A stretch of DNA of 64,000 nucleotides from CALOCY01 sp942491975 (GTDB lineage: Bacteria > Bacteroidota > Bacteroidia > Bacteroidales > Prolixibacteraceae), in assembly GCA_942491975.1 (NCBI GenBank), contig CALOCY010000004.1:1178001-1242000 (forward strand), written 5' to 3'. Below, one piece after another: positions 25,566 through 34,682 of the stretch (within the stretch, counting starts at the first letter, position 1; the number at the start of each line of letters is the position of its first letter). A program made the translations under genes and the position numbers. Under the pieces are notes generated by a model. That model did not search any database and was not told the DNA's origin. It saw only the letters and a program-made list of their open reading frames with translations.

Positions 25566-26861
25566 ATGGGGCAACAATTTCAGCCGACCGGTTATAAACT
25601 GCAATCGGTACTTTCGAAAAAACTATTTGAAGATAAAAACTGGACACTTGACGCTGAAGGTGAGGCACAACCTACGCTCATCAGGGCACTTTATACACAA
25701 AAGCAGCTTTTGGTGAAGGATGACTCTTTTGGCTTGTATAAGTTTGCTGATTGGCTACCGGTAAAACGAATGTTACAGGGATCATCAGCTCCGGTTACAT
25801 ACAAAAGCAAAGGATTGGCCAAGAAGTTAGGGTTGAGTAACTTATGGATTACGTTCAATGGTTATTGGCCGGAGAAAGGGGCATATATGAAAACTTGTTC
25901 GTTTAAAGAGACTGAGGCCTATTCGGTATGTGGCAGGCTGACTCCCGGAATGAACAAGGTTATGGTGGTGGCTTCTGCCGGAAATACGGCACGTTCGTTT
26001 GCCCGGGTTTGTTCTGATAATAATATTCCATTGCTGTTATGTGTACCCGAAGACAATATCGATGCACTATGGTTTGATGAACCGATAAATGATTGTGTAA
26101 AGCTGATTGTCAGCCGCTCGGGAAGTGACTATTTTGATGCCATTCACCTTTCGAATATTGCTACAACATTGGAAGATTTTATTCCGGAAGGCGGGGCGAA
26201 AAATATAGCCCGTCGAGATGGTATGGCCACGACTGTACTTTCAGCTGTAACGACTATAGGGCAGATCCCTGAATACTATTTTCAGGCGGTAGGAAGCGGT
26301 ACCGGTGCTGTTGCGGCGTGGGAAGCCAACCTGCGCTTCATTGAAGATGGCCGGTTTGGACATAACAAAATGAAGCTGATGGTATCGCAAAACAAGCCTT
26401 TTATACCCATACATGATGCATGGAAAGCGGGATCAAGGGATATGCTCCCGTTGGGTGATGACCTCGCACGCCGTCAGGTGGAGGAGATTGATGCAAAAGT
26501 ATTGTCGAACCGAAAACCCCCCTATTCGATTGCCGGGGGATTGTATGATGCACTACTTGATACCGATGGTGATGTGTTGATTGCTGATAACAGTGAAGCA
26601 GCCCGGGCAGCCCAACTGTTCCTCGAAACAGAAGGAATTGATATCCATCCTGCAGCAGCTATAGCCACGGCTACATTAATCAATGCAGTGGATGATCAGC
26701 AGGTGGCTGCCGACAATCTTATTATGCTGAATGTTACCGGTGGGGGAGAAGCACGTTTTAAGCAGGATAAAGAGCTATTTTACCTGAAACCTTCGTTGGT
26801 GTTTAATATCAATCCCGATACGGATGAAGTGCTTGAAAAAGTGGGAAAGCTGTTTGAATAA
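25566..26861 (+). CDS. Cysteate synthase-like PLP enzyme (threonine synthase fold)
   Basis: 431 residues from the ATG at 25566. A GTG at 25512 would overlap the palindrome and is rejected. It is a fold type II PLP enzyme: the probable Schiff-base lysine is Lys114 in CSFKETEAY, VVASAGNTARSFA is the phosphate/substrate Asn loop, and QAVGSGTGAVAAWEA is the glycine loop. The overall pattern is closest to the cysteate synthases that make L-cysteate from phosphoserine and sulfite. In Bacteroidota cysteate feeds sulfonolipid (capnine) synthesis. A divergent threonine synthase is the alternative. No other sulfonolipid gene is adjacent. Confidence 0.65.
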   Translation: MGQQFQPTGYKLQSVLSKKLFEDKNWTLDAEGEAQPTLIRALYTQKQLLVKDDSFGLYKFADWLPVKRMLQGSSAPVTYKSKGLAKKLGLSNLWITFNGYWPEKGAYMKTCSFKETEAYSVCGRLTPGMNKVMVVASAGNTARSFARVCSDNNIPLLLCVPEDNIDALWFDEPINDCVKLIVSRSGSDYFDAIHLSNIATTLEDFIPEGGAKNIARRDGMATTVLSAVTTIGQIPEYYFQAVGSGTGAVAAWEANLRFIEDGRFGHNKMKLMVSQNKPFIPIHDAWKAGSRDMLPLGDDLARRQVEEIDAKVLSNRKPPYSIAGGLYDALLDTDGDVLIADNSEAARAAQLFLETEGIDIHPAAAIATATLINAVDDQQVAADNLIMLNVTGGGEARFKQDKELFYLKPSLVFNINPDTDEVLEKVGKLFE

Positions 26862-26894
26862 CCTTTGTTTTGAAAATTGTTAAACAATACAAAA

Positions 26895-26936
26895 GACAAG
26901 GATGCCACATTAATTTGAGTCACCCTTGTTTTTTTA
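26895..26936 (+). terminator. Terminator after the cysteate synthase-like gene
   Basis: ACAAGG at 26896-26901 pairs with CCTTGT at 26924-26929, followed by a run of seven T's. It is located 34 bp after the stop codon. Confidence 0.6.
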
Positions 26937-26949
26937 CCTGAATAGTTAT

Positions 26950-27546
26950 CTAAAATATTTTCACTCCCAGTGAAATAAGATAATTACGTGTTTTTTGATC
27001 TCCTGTATCTACCATTTTAAAGAATTTTCCGGTTTGTTCCACCCTGAAATCAAGCGACAGGAACATAAAATCGATACCCCCGCCATACTGTACGCCAAAG
27101 ATCTGGTCTTTAAATGATTCGGTGCTGTCTATCTGTTCCCTTACCTTCTTGTCAGTAACAAATGATAACACAGGTCCGGCATTCAACCGCAAATTGAATG
27201 TAGGCATACTGATTACTTTATAACCAACCAGAATGGGGACATCAACTGTTTTAAAATCAAATGATTTAACGACATCCAATGCATTATCATCATCCTCAAA
27301 TTTCCCCCCTTTGGTATTGAAATAGATCTCGGGTTGGATATAGACTTTAGATAAATTTATACGTGCATAGGCCCCTGCCAGATAGTTATTGATATTTTCA
27401 CTGGTATAGCCACTCGGTTTTTTATGGAATTCCGAACTGTTCAACCCAACTTTGAAGCCGATGGTTAAGGGCTTTTGCACCGGTCCTTCTGCATGTACTA
27501 TTGCAAAGCACAGTAAACAAACAATAAGTAAAGCAACTTTTTTCAT
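26950..27546 (-). CDS. Outer-membrane beta-barrel protein (PorT-like)
   Basis: 198 residues from the ATG at 27546; a GTG lies two codons upstream. A signal peptide (MKKVALLIVCLLCFAIVHA) precedes alternating amphipathic strands: TIGFKVGLNSSEF, YARINLSKVYIQPEIYFNTKGG, NLRLNAGPVLSFV and FGVQYGGGIDFMFLSLDFRVEQ. This is the pattern of the eight-stranded outer-membrane barrel (OMP_b-brl_2/PorT-like) very common in Bacteroidota. Specific function unknown. Confidence 0.8.
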   Translation of the reverse strand: MKKVALLIVCLLCFAIVHAEGPVQKPLTIGFKVGLNSSEFHKKPSGYTSENINNYLAGAYARINLSKVYIQPEIYFNTKGGKFEDDDNALDVVKSFDFKTVDVPILVGYKVISMPTFNLRLNAGPVLSFVTDKKVREQIDSTESFKDQIFGVQYGGGIDFMFLSLDFRVEQTGKFFKMVDTGDQKTRNYLISLGVKIF

Positions 27547-27686
27547 TTTCACGATTTTTTTTTAGATTTTAGAATATCTGATAAAGGTAAAATATTTTTG
27601 AATGAATATAACAATGCCTTTTTTATTAATAGACAACAAATTATTGATGATCGTTGCAATATAACCGATAATTCTTTTTTGATTCG

Positions 27687-28433
27687 TTAAATTTTACGGG
27701 GAAGGTACTCCCCCTGTATATTCGACATGCCTGCAAATATGCTGTTCCGCACCGCAGGGTTTAATTTTTCCATCTGTTTTATTAATTGCTTTACCTCACT
27801 ACGGTGTGATTTTTTTTCATGAGGACACGATTTAAGTGTACAGCTCCCCATGCCCTGAATACGCATATAAGCTACCAGCTCTTTCTCTGTAATTGTAATA
27901 AGAGGCCGTATTAGCTCTATTTTCCCATTAAACATATGCAGTTTAGCGGGCATTGCACTAAAAGCTCCCTGAAAAATAAGGTTCATTAGTAGTGTTTCTA
28001 CGCTATCATCAAGGTGATGTCCCAAAGCAATTTTTCTGCAATTGTTTACCTTTGCGCACTCAAATAACACTTTACGCCTGTTCCATGAACAGGTAAAACA
28101 TATGTTTTTCTCTTTTTTCTTCTCTTTCGGCTCTGTAATTGCTGTTGTTTGATGAACAAACCGGATATTGCGTTCACAGCAAAACTTTTCAAGGTAATTG
28201 AGGTCAACGTTATAGGGTATTCCCGATATAGAGACATGTACGGCCATCAATTCAAAATCAAAAGGCATACATTTTTTTCGTTCATTCAAAAGATCAAGTA
28301 AAGCGAGTGAGTCTTTCCCCCCTGACAATCCTACCATCACCCGGTCACCAGGAGCGATCATATTATAGTCCTGATTTGCATTTCCCACTTTAGTGTGAAT
28401 ACGCTTCATTAAGTTGTAATCTTTTCTGTTCAT
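27687..28433 (-). CDS. ttcA: tRNA 2-thiocytidine synthetase TtcA
   Basis: A 248-residue PP-loop ATPase. The P-loop motif SGGKDS is at residues 37-42, CFTCSWNRR gives the CxxC of the iron-sulfur/thiolation site, and GHHLDDSVETLLMNLIFQG is the conserved TtcA block. A third cysteine lies in LKSCPHEKK. It adds sulfur to cytidine 32 of certain tRNAs. The length is close to the usual family size. TilS is ruled out by the CxxC motif and the short length. Confidence 0.87.
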   Translation of the reverse strand: MNRKDYNLMKRIHTKVGNANQDYNMIAPGDRVMVGLSGGKDSLALLDLLNERKKCMPFDFELMAVHVSISGIPYNVDLNYLEKFCCERNIRFVHQTTAITEPKEKKKEKNICFTCSWNRRKVLFECAKVNNCRKIALGHHLDDSVETLLMNLIFQGAFSAMPAKLHMFNGKIELIRPLITITEKELVAYMRIQGMGSCTLKSCPHEKKSHRSEVKQLIKQMEKLNPAVRNSIFAGMSNIQGEYLPRKI

Positions 28434-28587
28434 TAGAGTTTTTTTTCACCATACCAACCCGGCATTTTTAATAAAAAACCTGATTCTTATACACCATGCT
28501 CTTTAAAAGTAAAATATTCTTACTAAATTTTGAGAATCATTCATCAAAAACCTGTTTTTTTGTTTAACCGTTCACTTGAAAGCTATC

Positions 28588-30003
28588 ATGAAACTACGTA
28601 TACCTCTTCATACCCAGATTTTAATTGCTTTAATCTTATCTGTTATATATGGCATTGTTTTCTCCACCACTTATTCTGTTGATGACGAAAGTATGGCCTA
28701 CCTTAACAAAAAAAAGGTTTCGGCAGGTGTTATTGAAAAGTTGCAAATAATAGACGGGGAAGAGTACACCAGCTTAAAGTCGTTTAAAAAAGAGATAAAG
28801 CAGGTTTTATCAAAAGCAGAGATTGATGTATACCAGGAGATAATCATTAAAGCCTCCTATCAAAATAAAGCGGTGTTGAGTGTAAGCTGGATGGGCGATC
28901 TTTTTTTACGGGCACTAAAGATGCTTATTATCCCGCTTATTTTAAGTTCGTTAATTTCCGGTATCACCAGCATTGGCACAGGTACAAACCTTGGTCGGCT
29001 GGGATTAAAAACGTTTTCATACTATATCATGACTTCGGTGTTTGCCATTGTAACAGGGTTAGTGTTTGTAAACCTTATTAAGCCCGGGATTGGTACAGAT
29101 CTCAACTTTCAGCAAGAGGTAGGGGGACTGGTTGAAAAACAGCGATCGTTGAAAGAGATATTGCTTGAAATTGTGCCTACCAATATATTTGAGGCTTTTG
29201 CCGAAAACCAGATGCTTTCCATTATCTTTTTTGCCATACTGTTTGGCTTTTTTATCACCAAAATTAATGATAAAAACAAAAAACTACTGTCAAATATTTT
29301 CACATCTGTTTTTGAGGTAATGATGAAAATAACCCTGTTTATCATCCGGTTTACTCCACTGGGCATATTTGGAATTGTAGCCAAAGTTGTAGCCGATCAG
29401 GATGACCTGGGCGCATTGATGTCGAGAATGGGGTTATACATGGGTACTGTAATTGCTGCCCTTGCCGTTCATTTCCTGATCACCCTTCCGTTAATTGTTC
29501 GTTTTATTGGCAAAGCCAATATTTTCAAGCATTTCAAAAACATGTCAACACCCTTATTGACGGCATTTTCTACCTCATCATCAGGAGCTACGCTTCCACT
29601 CACCATTGAGGCAGTAGAAGATAAATCAGGCATTTCAAATAAAATCAGCAGCTTTACATTACCTCTGGGGGCTACAGTGAATATGGACGGGACAGCATTA
29701 TATGAATGTGTTGCCGCTATTTTTATTGCCCAGGCCTATGGAGTTGACCTGACAATAATTCAACAGGTAATTATTGTTGTTACTGCACTATTGGCATCAA
29801 TCGGTGCAGCAGCCATCCCTATGGCTGGTTTGGTTATGATAACGGTGATTCTTACTGCTGTAAACCTGCCACTGGAAGGTGTTGGCCTGATACTTGCTGT
29901 AGATAGGATCTTGGATATGTTCCGTACAGCAACCAATGTATGGAGCGACAGTTGCGGTGCTGTAGTTATTGCTAAATCAGAAGGGGAACAGACGAATGTG
30001 TGA
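28588..30003 (+). CDS. Dicarboxylate/amino acid:cation symporter (DAACS family)
   Basis: 471 residues from the ATG at 28588. It has the GltPh/GltP fold: eight membrane helices and two hairpins with STSSSGATLPLTIEAVE (HP1), LPLGATVNMDGTALYE (TM7), and the HP2/TM8 region IGAAAIPMAGLVMITVIL and AVDRILDMFRTATNVWSDS. It imports acidic amino acids or dicarboxylates with Na+ or H+. The N-terminus has an extra loop of about 60 residues between the first helix and the next (VDDESMAYLNKKKVSAG...), likely periplasmic, which is longer than in GltP. Confidence 0.93.
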   Translation: MKLRIPLHTQILIALILSVIYGIVFSTTYSVDDESMAYLNKKKVSAGVIEKLQIIDGEEYTSLKSFKKEIKQVLSKAEIDVYQEIIIKASYQNKAVLSVSWMGDLFLRALKMLIIPLILSSLISGITSIGTGTNLGRLGLKTFSYYIMTSVFAIVTGLVFVNLIKPGIGTDLNFQQEVGGLVEKQRSLKEILLEIVPTNIFEAFAENQMLSIIFFAILFGFFITKINDKNKKLLSNIFTSVFEVMMKITLFIIRFTPLGIFGIVAKVVADQDDLGALMSRMGLYMGTVIAALAVHFLITLPLIVRFIGKANIFKHFKNMSTPLLTAFSTSSSGATLPLTIEAVEDKSGISNKISSFTLPLGATVNMDGTALYECVAAIFIAQAYGVDLTIIQQVIIVVTALLASIGAAAIPMAGLVMITVILTAVNLPLEGVGLILAVDRILDMFRTATNVWSDSCGAVVIAKSEGEQTNV

Positions 30004-30036
30004 TTTTTCCTTTGACCTTTTTTCGAAATAGTTCAC

Positions 30037-30066
30037 AAAAAAAGAGATACCTTTTCAAGTACCTCT
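30037..30066 (-). terminator. Terminator of tRNA-Arg
   Basis: On the minus strand AGAGGTACTT pairs with AAGGTATCTCT (two G-U pairs) and is followed by seven T's. It begins 10 bp after the tRNA 3' end. Confidence 0.7.
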
Positions 30067-30075
30067 TCTGCATTG

Positions 30076-30149
30076 TACTCCGGACGGGATTCGAACCCAT
30101 GACCTACGGCTTAGAAGGCCGTTGCTCTATCCAGCTGAGCTACCGGAGC
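30076..30149 (-). tRNA. tRNA-Arg (anticodon TCT)
   Basis: On the minus strand the acceptor GCTCCGG pairs with CCGGAGT, the D arm is GCTC...GAGC, the anticodon stem ACGGC/GCCGT holds the loop CTTCTAA, and the T arm ATGGG/CCCGT holds TTCGAAT. The anticodon TCT reads AGA/AGG arginine codons. CCA is not encoded. A 15-nt copy of its 5' end lies 128 bp upstream of it. Confidence 0.95.
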
Positions 30150-30250
30150 ATAATCTTAAATGCTAAAAAATCTTTATCCTTTGTTCATAAAACAAACATC
30201 CAGTCCCGAAAAATTAAAAATCTATGATTTTTCTTATTTTTCGAGGATGC

Positions 30251-30291
30251 CCGAATCAAATGAATTTGATTCGGCACTGAGCTACCGGAGC
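30251..30291 (-). pseudogene. tRNA-Arg 5' fragment joined to a hairpin
   Basis: Positions 30277-30291 repeat exactly the first 15 nucleotides of tRNA-Arg (same orientation, minus strand). Directly after them comes a perfect 10-bp hairpin (CCGAATCAAA/TTTGATTCGG, 30251-30274). No anticodon or T arm remains. It looks like the relic of a duplicated tRNA gene whose body has been lost. The rest of the 296-bp gap up to 30446 shows no gene. Confidence 0.6.
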
Positions 30292-30446
30292 TATTTTTGA
30301 GCGGGTGCAAATATATGTAGAATTTTGTTTTAGAGCAAAGCAATCCCTTCACTTTTTCATCTGAAGGAACGAATAAATTACCCTTCCAAAGTGTGCGAGT
30401 TGCTTAAGTTATAACAGATAAACTACCCCGATGAGATTAGAAAATA

Positions 30447-32354
30447 TCAGGGTTTCCAGACTGTTTTAATTTCAGCCCCTTTCATCATTACCACGTATGG
30501 CGTAGCTATTCCCATTGACTTGGCTGCATTTACTGCCGACGCCTTATCGGGATATTTACCAAAACGCACCCTGGTCCATCCCCCTGCTTCCACAACATAA
30601 AACTCTTTAATCCGGGACTTTATTTGTGGTTTTATAATGGAGCCAATATCAACATTTTTATTTCTAAATGCCGCAATCTGAACGGCATAAAATTCCTTAT
30701 AGTCAGTTAATGAAGAGGTCTCTTTCACAGGTTTTTCTTTTTTTACAGGCTCTGTTTTGGGTTGTATTACCGGGTTTTTTACCGGTGTCTTTTCTGCAAT
30801 GCCACTTACATCAAGAGCTACATAAGAGCCATCATCATCATCTACAATCTCTTTCTCTGTTTTCTCTATTTCGGCATATTTCTCTTCCCTTGTAAGTTTT
30901 CCGGGGGTTATATCTATAATCTCCTCTGTGGTCCCCTCGCTTAATGCACCTGAGAGTTCAGCCTTATTCTTCATAACAGGTTCAGGGGTAATTTCTGTTT
31001 TAGGCTTAGGCACCGGCATTTTTTCCTCTTCCTTCGCCTTAGTCAGAAATTCAGGCATCTCTTCAGATTCTTCGTACCGGGATTCGGTCGTAACTAAAAA
31101 ATCAGACGTTCCGGGACTTTCCCCCATATTTAAGTAATAGAGGTCAAATGACCCGCCAATATTTGATGAAAAGAACCATGTATTCTTTTTATCAGTTGTG
31201 GCAATACCTGCTTCGTCGTAATTGGAGTTTATAATATTCCCCATATTTTTTACCTGTACTTCATCGTGTGTTATAAATGTACCTGCATAAATATCATATC
31301 TTCCATAACCGGGGTGACCATCGGATGCAAAATAGAGCTTTCCATCGGGGCCAAATTCCGGAAATATCTCTGATTTGGCAGTATTGACATTTCTTCCGAG
31401 GTTCACCGGTTTATGCCAGGAGTTTCCATTGCGCTCACAAATCCATAAATCCATTCCCCCATACCCTCCAGGCATATCTGAACTAAAAACCAATCTTTGC
31501 TCATTGGGTGAAATAGCTGCGCGCCCGACAGAATATTCTGTTGAGTTGTAAGGAAAGTCGATATACGACCCCCAATACCCGTCTGCCCCACGAATAGCAT
31601 ACTGCAACCACGAAGACCTTTCCCGCTGCATCATCGTAAGCAACGTAAAGTTTTTACCATAACTAACAATAGCATCCTTAGCCAGCTCCCCGTCTTTCAT
31701 TTTAATGGGCTGTATATTTCCATAGGTGCCATTCTGTTCAACCCTGACACTTGACAGCTGCATGGGATACCTGTTGTATAGCTCGTCCAGTTTTATCTTA
31801 TGCTTACCACGCTGGGCAGCAGGATCATCCGATAATGTGTAGTAAATGTATCCGCCAAAATATTCCGGGGCTATCTCTTTATTTGATGTATTAAACGGCA
31901 GTTTTTGCAATGTATGATCTGCTGCTACCTTCTTTTTATCTTTCCAAAACTGAGGGTTGTTATAATAAAACCGAAGCACATCATCTTTCCCCCCAAACTT
32001 AACATAGCGCTCTGCAATCATAGAAGCTTTAGTGTAGTTGCCGTTTTGCACAAGTACCTGAAAGTAGTTTTGTAAATCGGCAGGCACAACATCCATCCGG
32101 TTGGTTAGTTTTGTATACCACTTTTCTGCTTTTTCGGCATCTCCGGTCTCTTTACAGCAAATAGCCGCCTTCCGTAAAATATCTGTAGGTGCATTGCTTT
32201 TTTCTGCTTCACTATTATAATACTGAACAACGGCTGCATAATTTCCTTTAAAAAAGTGGCGGTCAGCACTTTTAGGCCGTAATGATTGTCCTGCACATGT
32301 GGCAACAGAAACAATGCACAAAATTATAAAGCCTCCTATGACATTCCCTCTCAT
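30447..32354 (-). CDS. Envelope protein with TPR, PD40 propeller and SPOR domain (PorE-like)
   Basis: A 635-residue protein. A signal peptide (MRGNVIGGFIILCIVSVATCAGQ) is followed by TPR-type helices at about residues 30-125 (FFKGNYAAVVQYYNSEAEKS, KAAICCKETGDAEKAEKWY). A PD40 beta-propeller at about 270-420 has ISPNEQRLVFSSDMPGG and GPDGKLYFASDGHPGYG. A charged, proline/glutamate-rich linker precedes a SPOR domain in the last 70 residues (FYAVQIAAFRNKNV...GWTRVRFGKYPDKASAVNAAKSMG). SPOR binds denuded peptidoglycan. The TPR-PD40 part resembles the T9SS component PorE, where an OmpA domain takes the place of SPOR. It is probably a periplasmic, peptidoglycan-bound scaffold. Confidence 0.82.
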   Translation of the reverse strand: MRGNVIGGFIILCIVSVATCAGQSLRPKSADRHFFKGNYAAVVQYYNSEAEKSNAPTDILRKAAICCKETGDAEKAEKWYTKLTNRMDVVPADLQNYFQVLVQNGNYTKASMIAERYVKFGGKDDVLRFYYNNPQFWKDKKKVAADHTLQKLPFNTSNKEIAPEYFGGYIYYTLSDDPAAQRGKHKIKLDELYNRYPMQLSSVRVEQNGTYGNIQPIKMKDGELAKDAIVSYGKNFTLLTMMQRERSSWLQYAIRGADGYWGSYIDFPYNSTEYSVGRAAISPNEQRLVFSSDMPGGYGGMDLWICERNGNSWHKPVNLGRNVNTAKSEIFPEFGPDGKLYFASDGHPGYGRYDIYAGTFITHDEVQVKNMGNIINSNYDEAGIATTDKKNTWFFSSNIGGSFDLYYLNMGESPGTSDFLVTTESRYEESEEMPEFLTKAKEEEKMPVPKPKTEITPEPVMKNKAELSGALSEGTTEEIIDITPGKLTREEKYAEIEKTEKEIVDDDDGSYVALDVSGIAEKTPVKNPVIQPKTEPVKKEKPVKETSSLTDYKEFYAVQIAAFRNKNVDIGSIIKPQIKSRIKEFYVVEAGGWTRVRFGKYPDKASAVNAAKSMGIATPYVVMMKGAEIKTVWKP

Positions 32355-32712
32355 GGCTTACTATATTTTAAGTAATTGAACTTACAACTTAACAATAATG
32401 ATAATATTCATTCCCCCTTACGCTATTAACTATCCTTCCGGCAATTCACCTTCTACTCTGTAGAATAAGTTCCTTATTTTAACAATACGTAATTATTAGA
32501 TAATTGATACAAATAACTGGTCTTTATTGCATAAAGGTATAAAAATTATAGCTTGGATGCACAATTGGTTTTTATCGGGATAGAAGGGCATTTATAAAAC
32601 TACACGTATAAAAACTTCATATAAAATACTATACAACAACAGATTAAATACACAAAAAAACAAAGGGGGAATAATCTTAAAACAGCTATATTTGCGGCAT
32701 AATTTTACCGTA
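32355..32712. other. 358-bp divergent intergenic region
   Basis: This gap separates the minus-strand SPOR protein from the plus-strand MFS gene. It is AT-rich and contains no convincing ORF or RNA gene. The only signal seen is a TAnnTTTG box near its right end, in front of the MFS gene. Confidence 0.6.
32687..32694 (+). promoter_or_regulatory. -7 promoter box of the MFS gene
   Basis: TATATTTG matches TAnnTTTG exactly, 18 bp before the ATG at 32713. A TTG candidate start at 32692 lies inside this box, which is one reason to prefer the ATG. Confidence 0.45.
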
Positions 32713-33915
32713 ATGAAAACAGGCATTGCAGGCAATATCCCGAAATTATACCTCATCAAAATTTCAAAATGGTTCAACCTGGTTATGCCTATTGTTGTAC
32801 TGTTCTATCAGGACAATGACCTTTCGATGAAAGATATTTTTATCCTGAAATCTGTTTACTCCATTGGAATCCTGGTCATGGAAATCCCCTCAGGTTACCT
32901 TTCTGATGTTTTGGGTCGCAGGCTAACCCTTTTGCTCGGAGCGATATTGGGTACCATTGGCTTTCTTACTTACTCCTTCTCCTATACTTTTGCCGGTTTC
33001 CTTATTGCTGAAGTAATACTCGGCATGGGGTTAAGCTTTATCTCCGGATCAGATGCGGCAATGCTGTACGATTCGTTAAAAGAGGTAAAACAGGAGCGCA
33101 ACTATTTGAAACACGAAGGGCGCATTACATCCATTGGGAATTTTGCAGAAGCATTTGCAGGCGTTACCGGAGGATTGCTCGCTACATTTTCGTTACGCAC
33201 ACCGTTCTTTTTTCAGGTTTTAGTAGCCGGCATTGCTATTCCGGCGGCCTTTTTTATGACAGAACCTGTTAGCACCAATAAACAGAAACCCGATATAACA
33301 GGTGTTTTTTCTGCCATAAAAACAGTTTTTGTTGATTTTCAGTTGCGTACAGCAATCCTCTTTTCTGCCCTGATAGGCATGTCGACACTCACTTATGCCT
33401 GGTTTATACAGCCGTTTTTTAAGGCAACAGGGCTGCCCCTTGCCCTTTATGGTATTATGTGGACATTACTGAACCTGACTGTGGGAACCAGTTCGGCATT
33501 TGCCTATAAAATTGAACGCCGGTTTGGTCAAAATTCTATCTATGCATTCATCTTGCTTGCAGTTTGCATCTTATATATTGCTACAAGCCAGGCAATATTT
33601 ATGTATGGTATCCCCATATTGTTCATCTTCTATTTTGTACGGGGCATTGCCACGCCGGTGCTTAAAGATTATATCAATAAAGAGACTCCGTCAGAAGTGC
33701 GTGCTACCGTATTATCTGTACGTAATTTTGTTATCCGGGTACTTTTTGCTGCCATCGGGCCATTTGCCGGATGGATAAACGATAAATACAGCCTTGAAGC
33801 CGCCCTCGCAACAATTGGAACAATAGTCCTGATACTGGGCATGGCAATATTGATCCCCTTTTTTGTGCGAAAACGGGGAAATCCTTATCTTGAGGGCACA
33901 GAGCGTGGGGCTTAG
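32713..33915 (+). CDS. MFS transporter
   Basis: 400 residues from the ATG at 32713, with about 12 hydrophobic segments. The MFS loop 2-3 signature appears as GYLSDVLGRRLTLLLGAILG (helix 2 to helix 3), and a related block follows helix 8. The first helix (ISKWFNLVMPIVVLFYQDND) and the motif LILGMGLSFISGSDAAMLYDSL are typical of the single-component exporters common in Bacteroidota. The substrate cannot be told. The rsmI-like gene follows closely. Confidence 0.85.
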   Translation: MKTGIAGNIPKLYLIKISKWFNLVMPIVVLFYQDNDLSMKDIFILKSVYSIGILVMEIPSGYLSDVLGRRLTLLLGAILGTIGFLTYSFSYTFAGFLIAEVILGMGLSFISGSDAAMLYDSLKEVKQERNYLKHEGRITSIGNFAEAFAGVTGGLLATFSLRTPFFFQVLVAGIAIPAAFFMTEPVSTNKQKPDITGVFSAIKTVFVDFQLRTAILFSALIGMSTLTYAWFIQPFFKATGLPLALYGIMWTLLNLTVGTSSAFAYKIERRFGQNSIYAFILLAVCILYIATSQAIFMYGIPILFIFYFVRGIATPVLKDYINKETPSEVRATVLSVRNFVIRVLFAAIGPFAGWINDKYSLEAALATIGTIVLILGMAILIPFFVRKRGNPYLEGTERGA

Positions 33916-33962
33916 CATTTGAATGCAGGATATTTTTGATTATTCAACAACAAAAGAGTATT

Positions 33963-34676
33963 GTGAAAAAAGGAAAGATATACCTTATACCTACAACGTT
34001 GGGGGAAAGTTTGCCGGAAAGCGTTATTCCGCATGATGTACTGGCGTTATTAAGCCGGTTGAATTATTTTATTGTTGAAGATTTGCGGAGTGCCCGCAGG
34101 TACCTGAAAAAAGTGGACAGGTCAATCAACATTGATGTCCTTACATTTTTTGAATTAAACAAGTATACTTCTGATAAAGAGGTATACTCTTTTTTACTGC
34201 CTGCATCAAAAGGTGAGGATATCGGCATTATTTCGGAGGCGGGCTGTCCCGGAGTAGCCGATCCCGGCGCCGATATTGTAAAACTGGCCCATGAACAAAA
34301 TATCCGGGTTATACCGTTGGTAGGGCCTTCATCTATACTGATGGCATTGATGGCATCGGGTATGAACGGGCAAAATTTTGCATTCACGGGCTACCTGCCC
34401 ATAAAAAAGCCCGAGCGGGTGAAGCGTATAGCAATGCTGGAGAAAAGATCGGCTGCTGAAAACCAGACGCAGCTGTTTATTGAAGCCCCCTACCGCAACA
34501 TGCCGTTGCTAAATGATATTGTAAACACCTGTAACCCGCAAACACGTCTCTGTATTGCCTGTGATATTACACTTGACAGTGAGTATATTGCCACAAAAAC
34601 AATCGGTCAATGGAAGAAAAAACTGCCTGATATTCAAAAAAGACCGGCAATTTTCCTGTTACACAAACAACGTTAA
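33963..34676 (+). CDS. rsmI: RsmI-like 16S rRNA methyltransferase (tetrapyrrole methylase fold)
   Basis: No in-frame ATG is available near the start. The GTG at 33963 begins with KKGKIYLIPTTLGE, the usual N-terminus of the family, and a TTG at 33936 would add nine residues; the GTG is preferred. The protein has 237 residues, the shorter length seen in Bacteroidota. It carries the SAM-binding blocks FFELNKYT, GIISEAGCPGVADPGADIVKLAHE and VGPSSILMALMASG. RsmI 2'-O-methylates C1402 of 16S rRNA. The call is by family; the Bacteroidota short form may have a different target. Confidence 0.78.
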   Translation: MKKGKIYLIPTTLGESLPESVIPHDVLALLSRLNYFIVEDLRSARRYLKKVDRSINIDVLTFFELNKYTSDKEVYSFLLPASKGEDIGIISEAGCPGVADPGADIVKLAHEQNIRVIPLVGPSSILMALMASGMNGQNFAFTGYLPIKKPERVKRIAMLEKRSAAENQTQLFIEAPYRNMPLLNDIVNTCNPQTRLCIACDITLDSEYIATKTIGQWKKKLPDIQKRPAIFLLHKQR

Positions 34677-34682
34677 TCGAGT

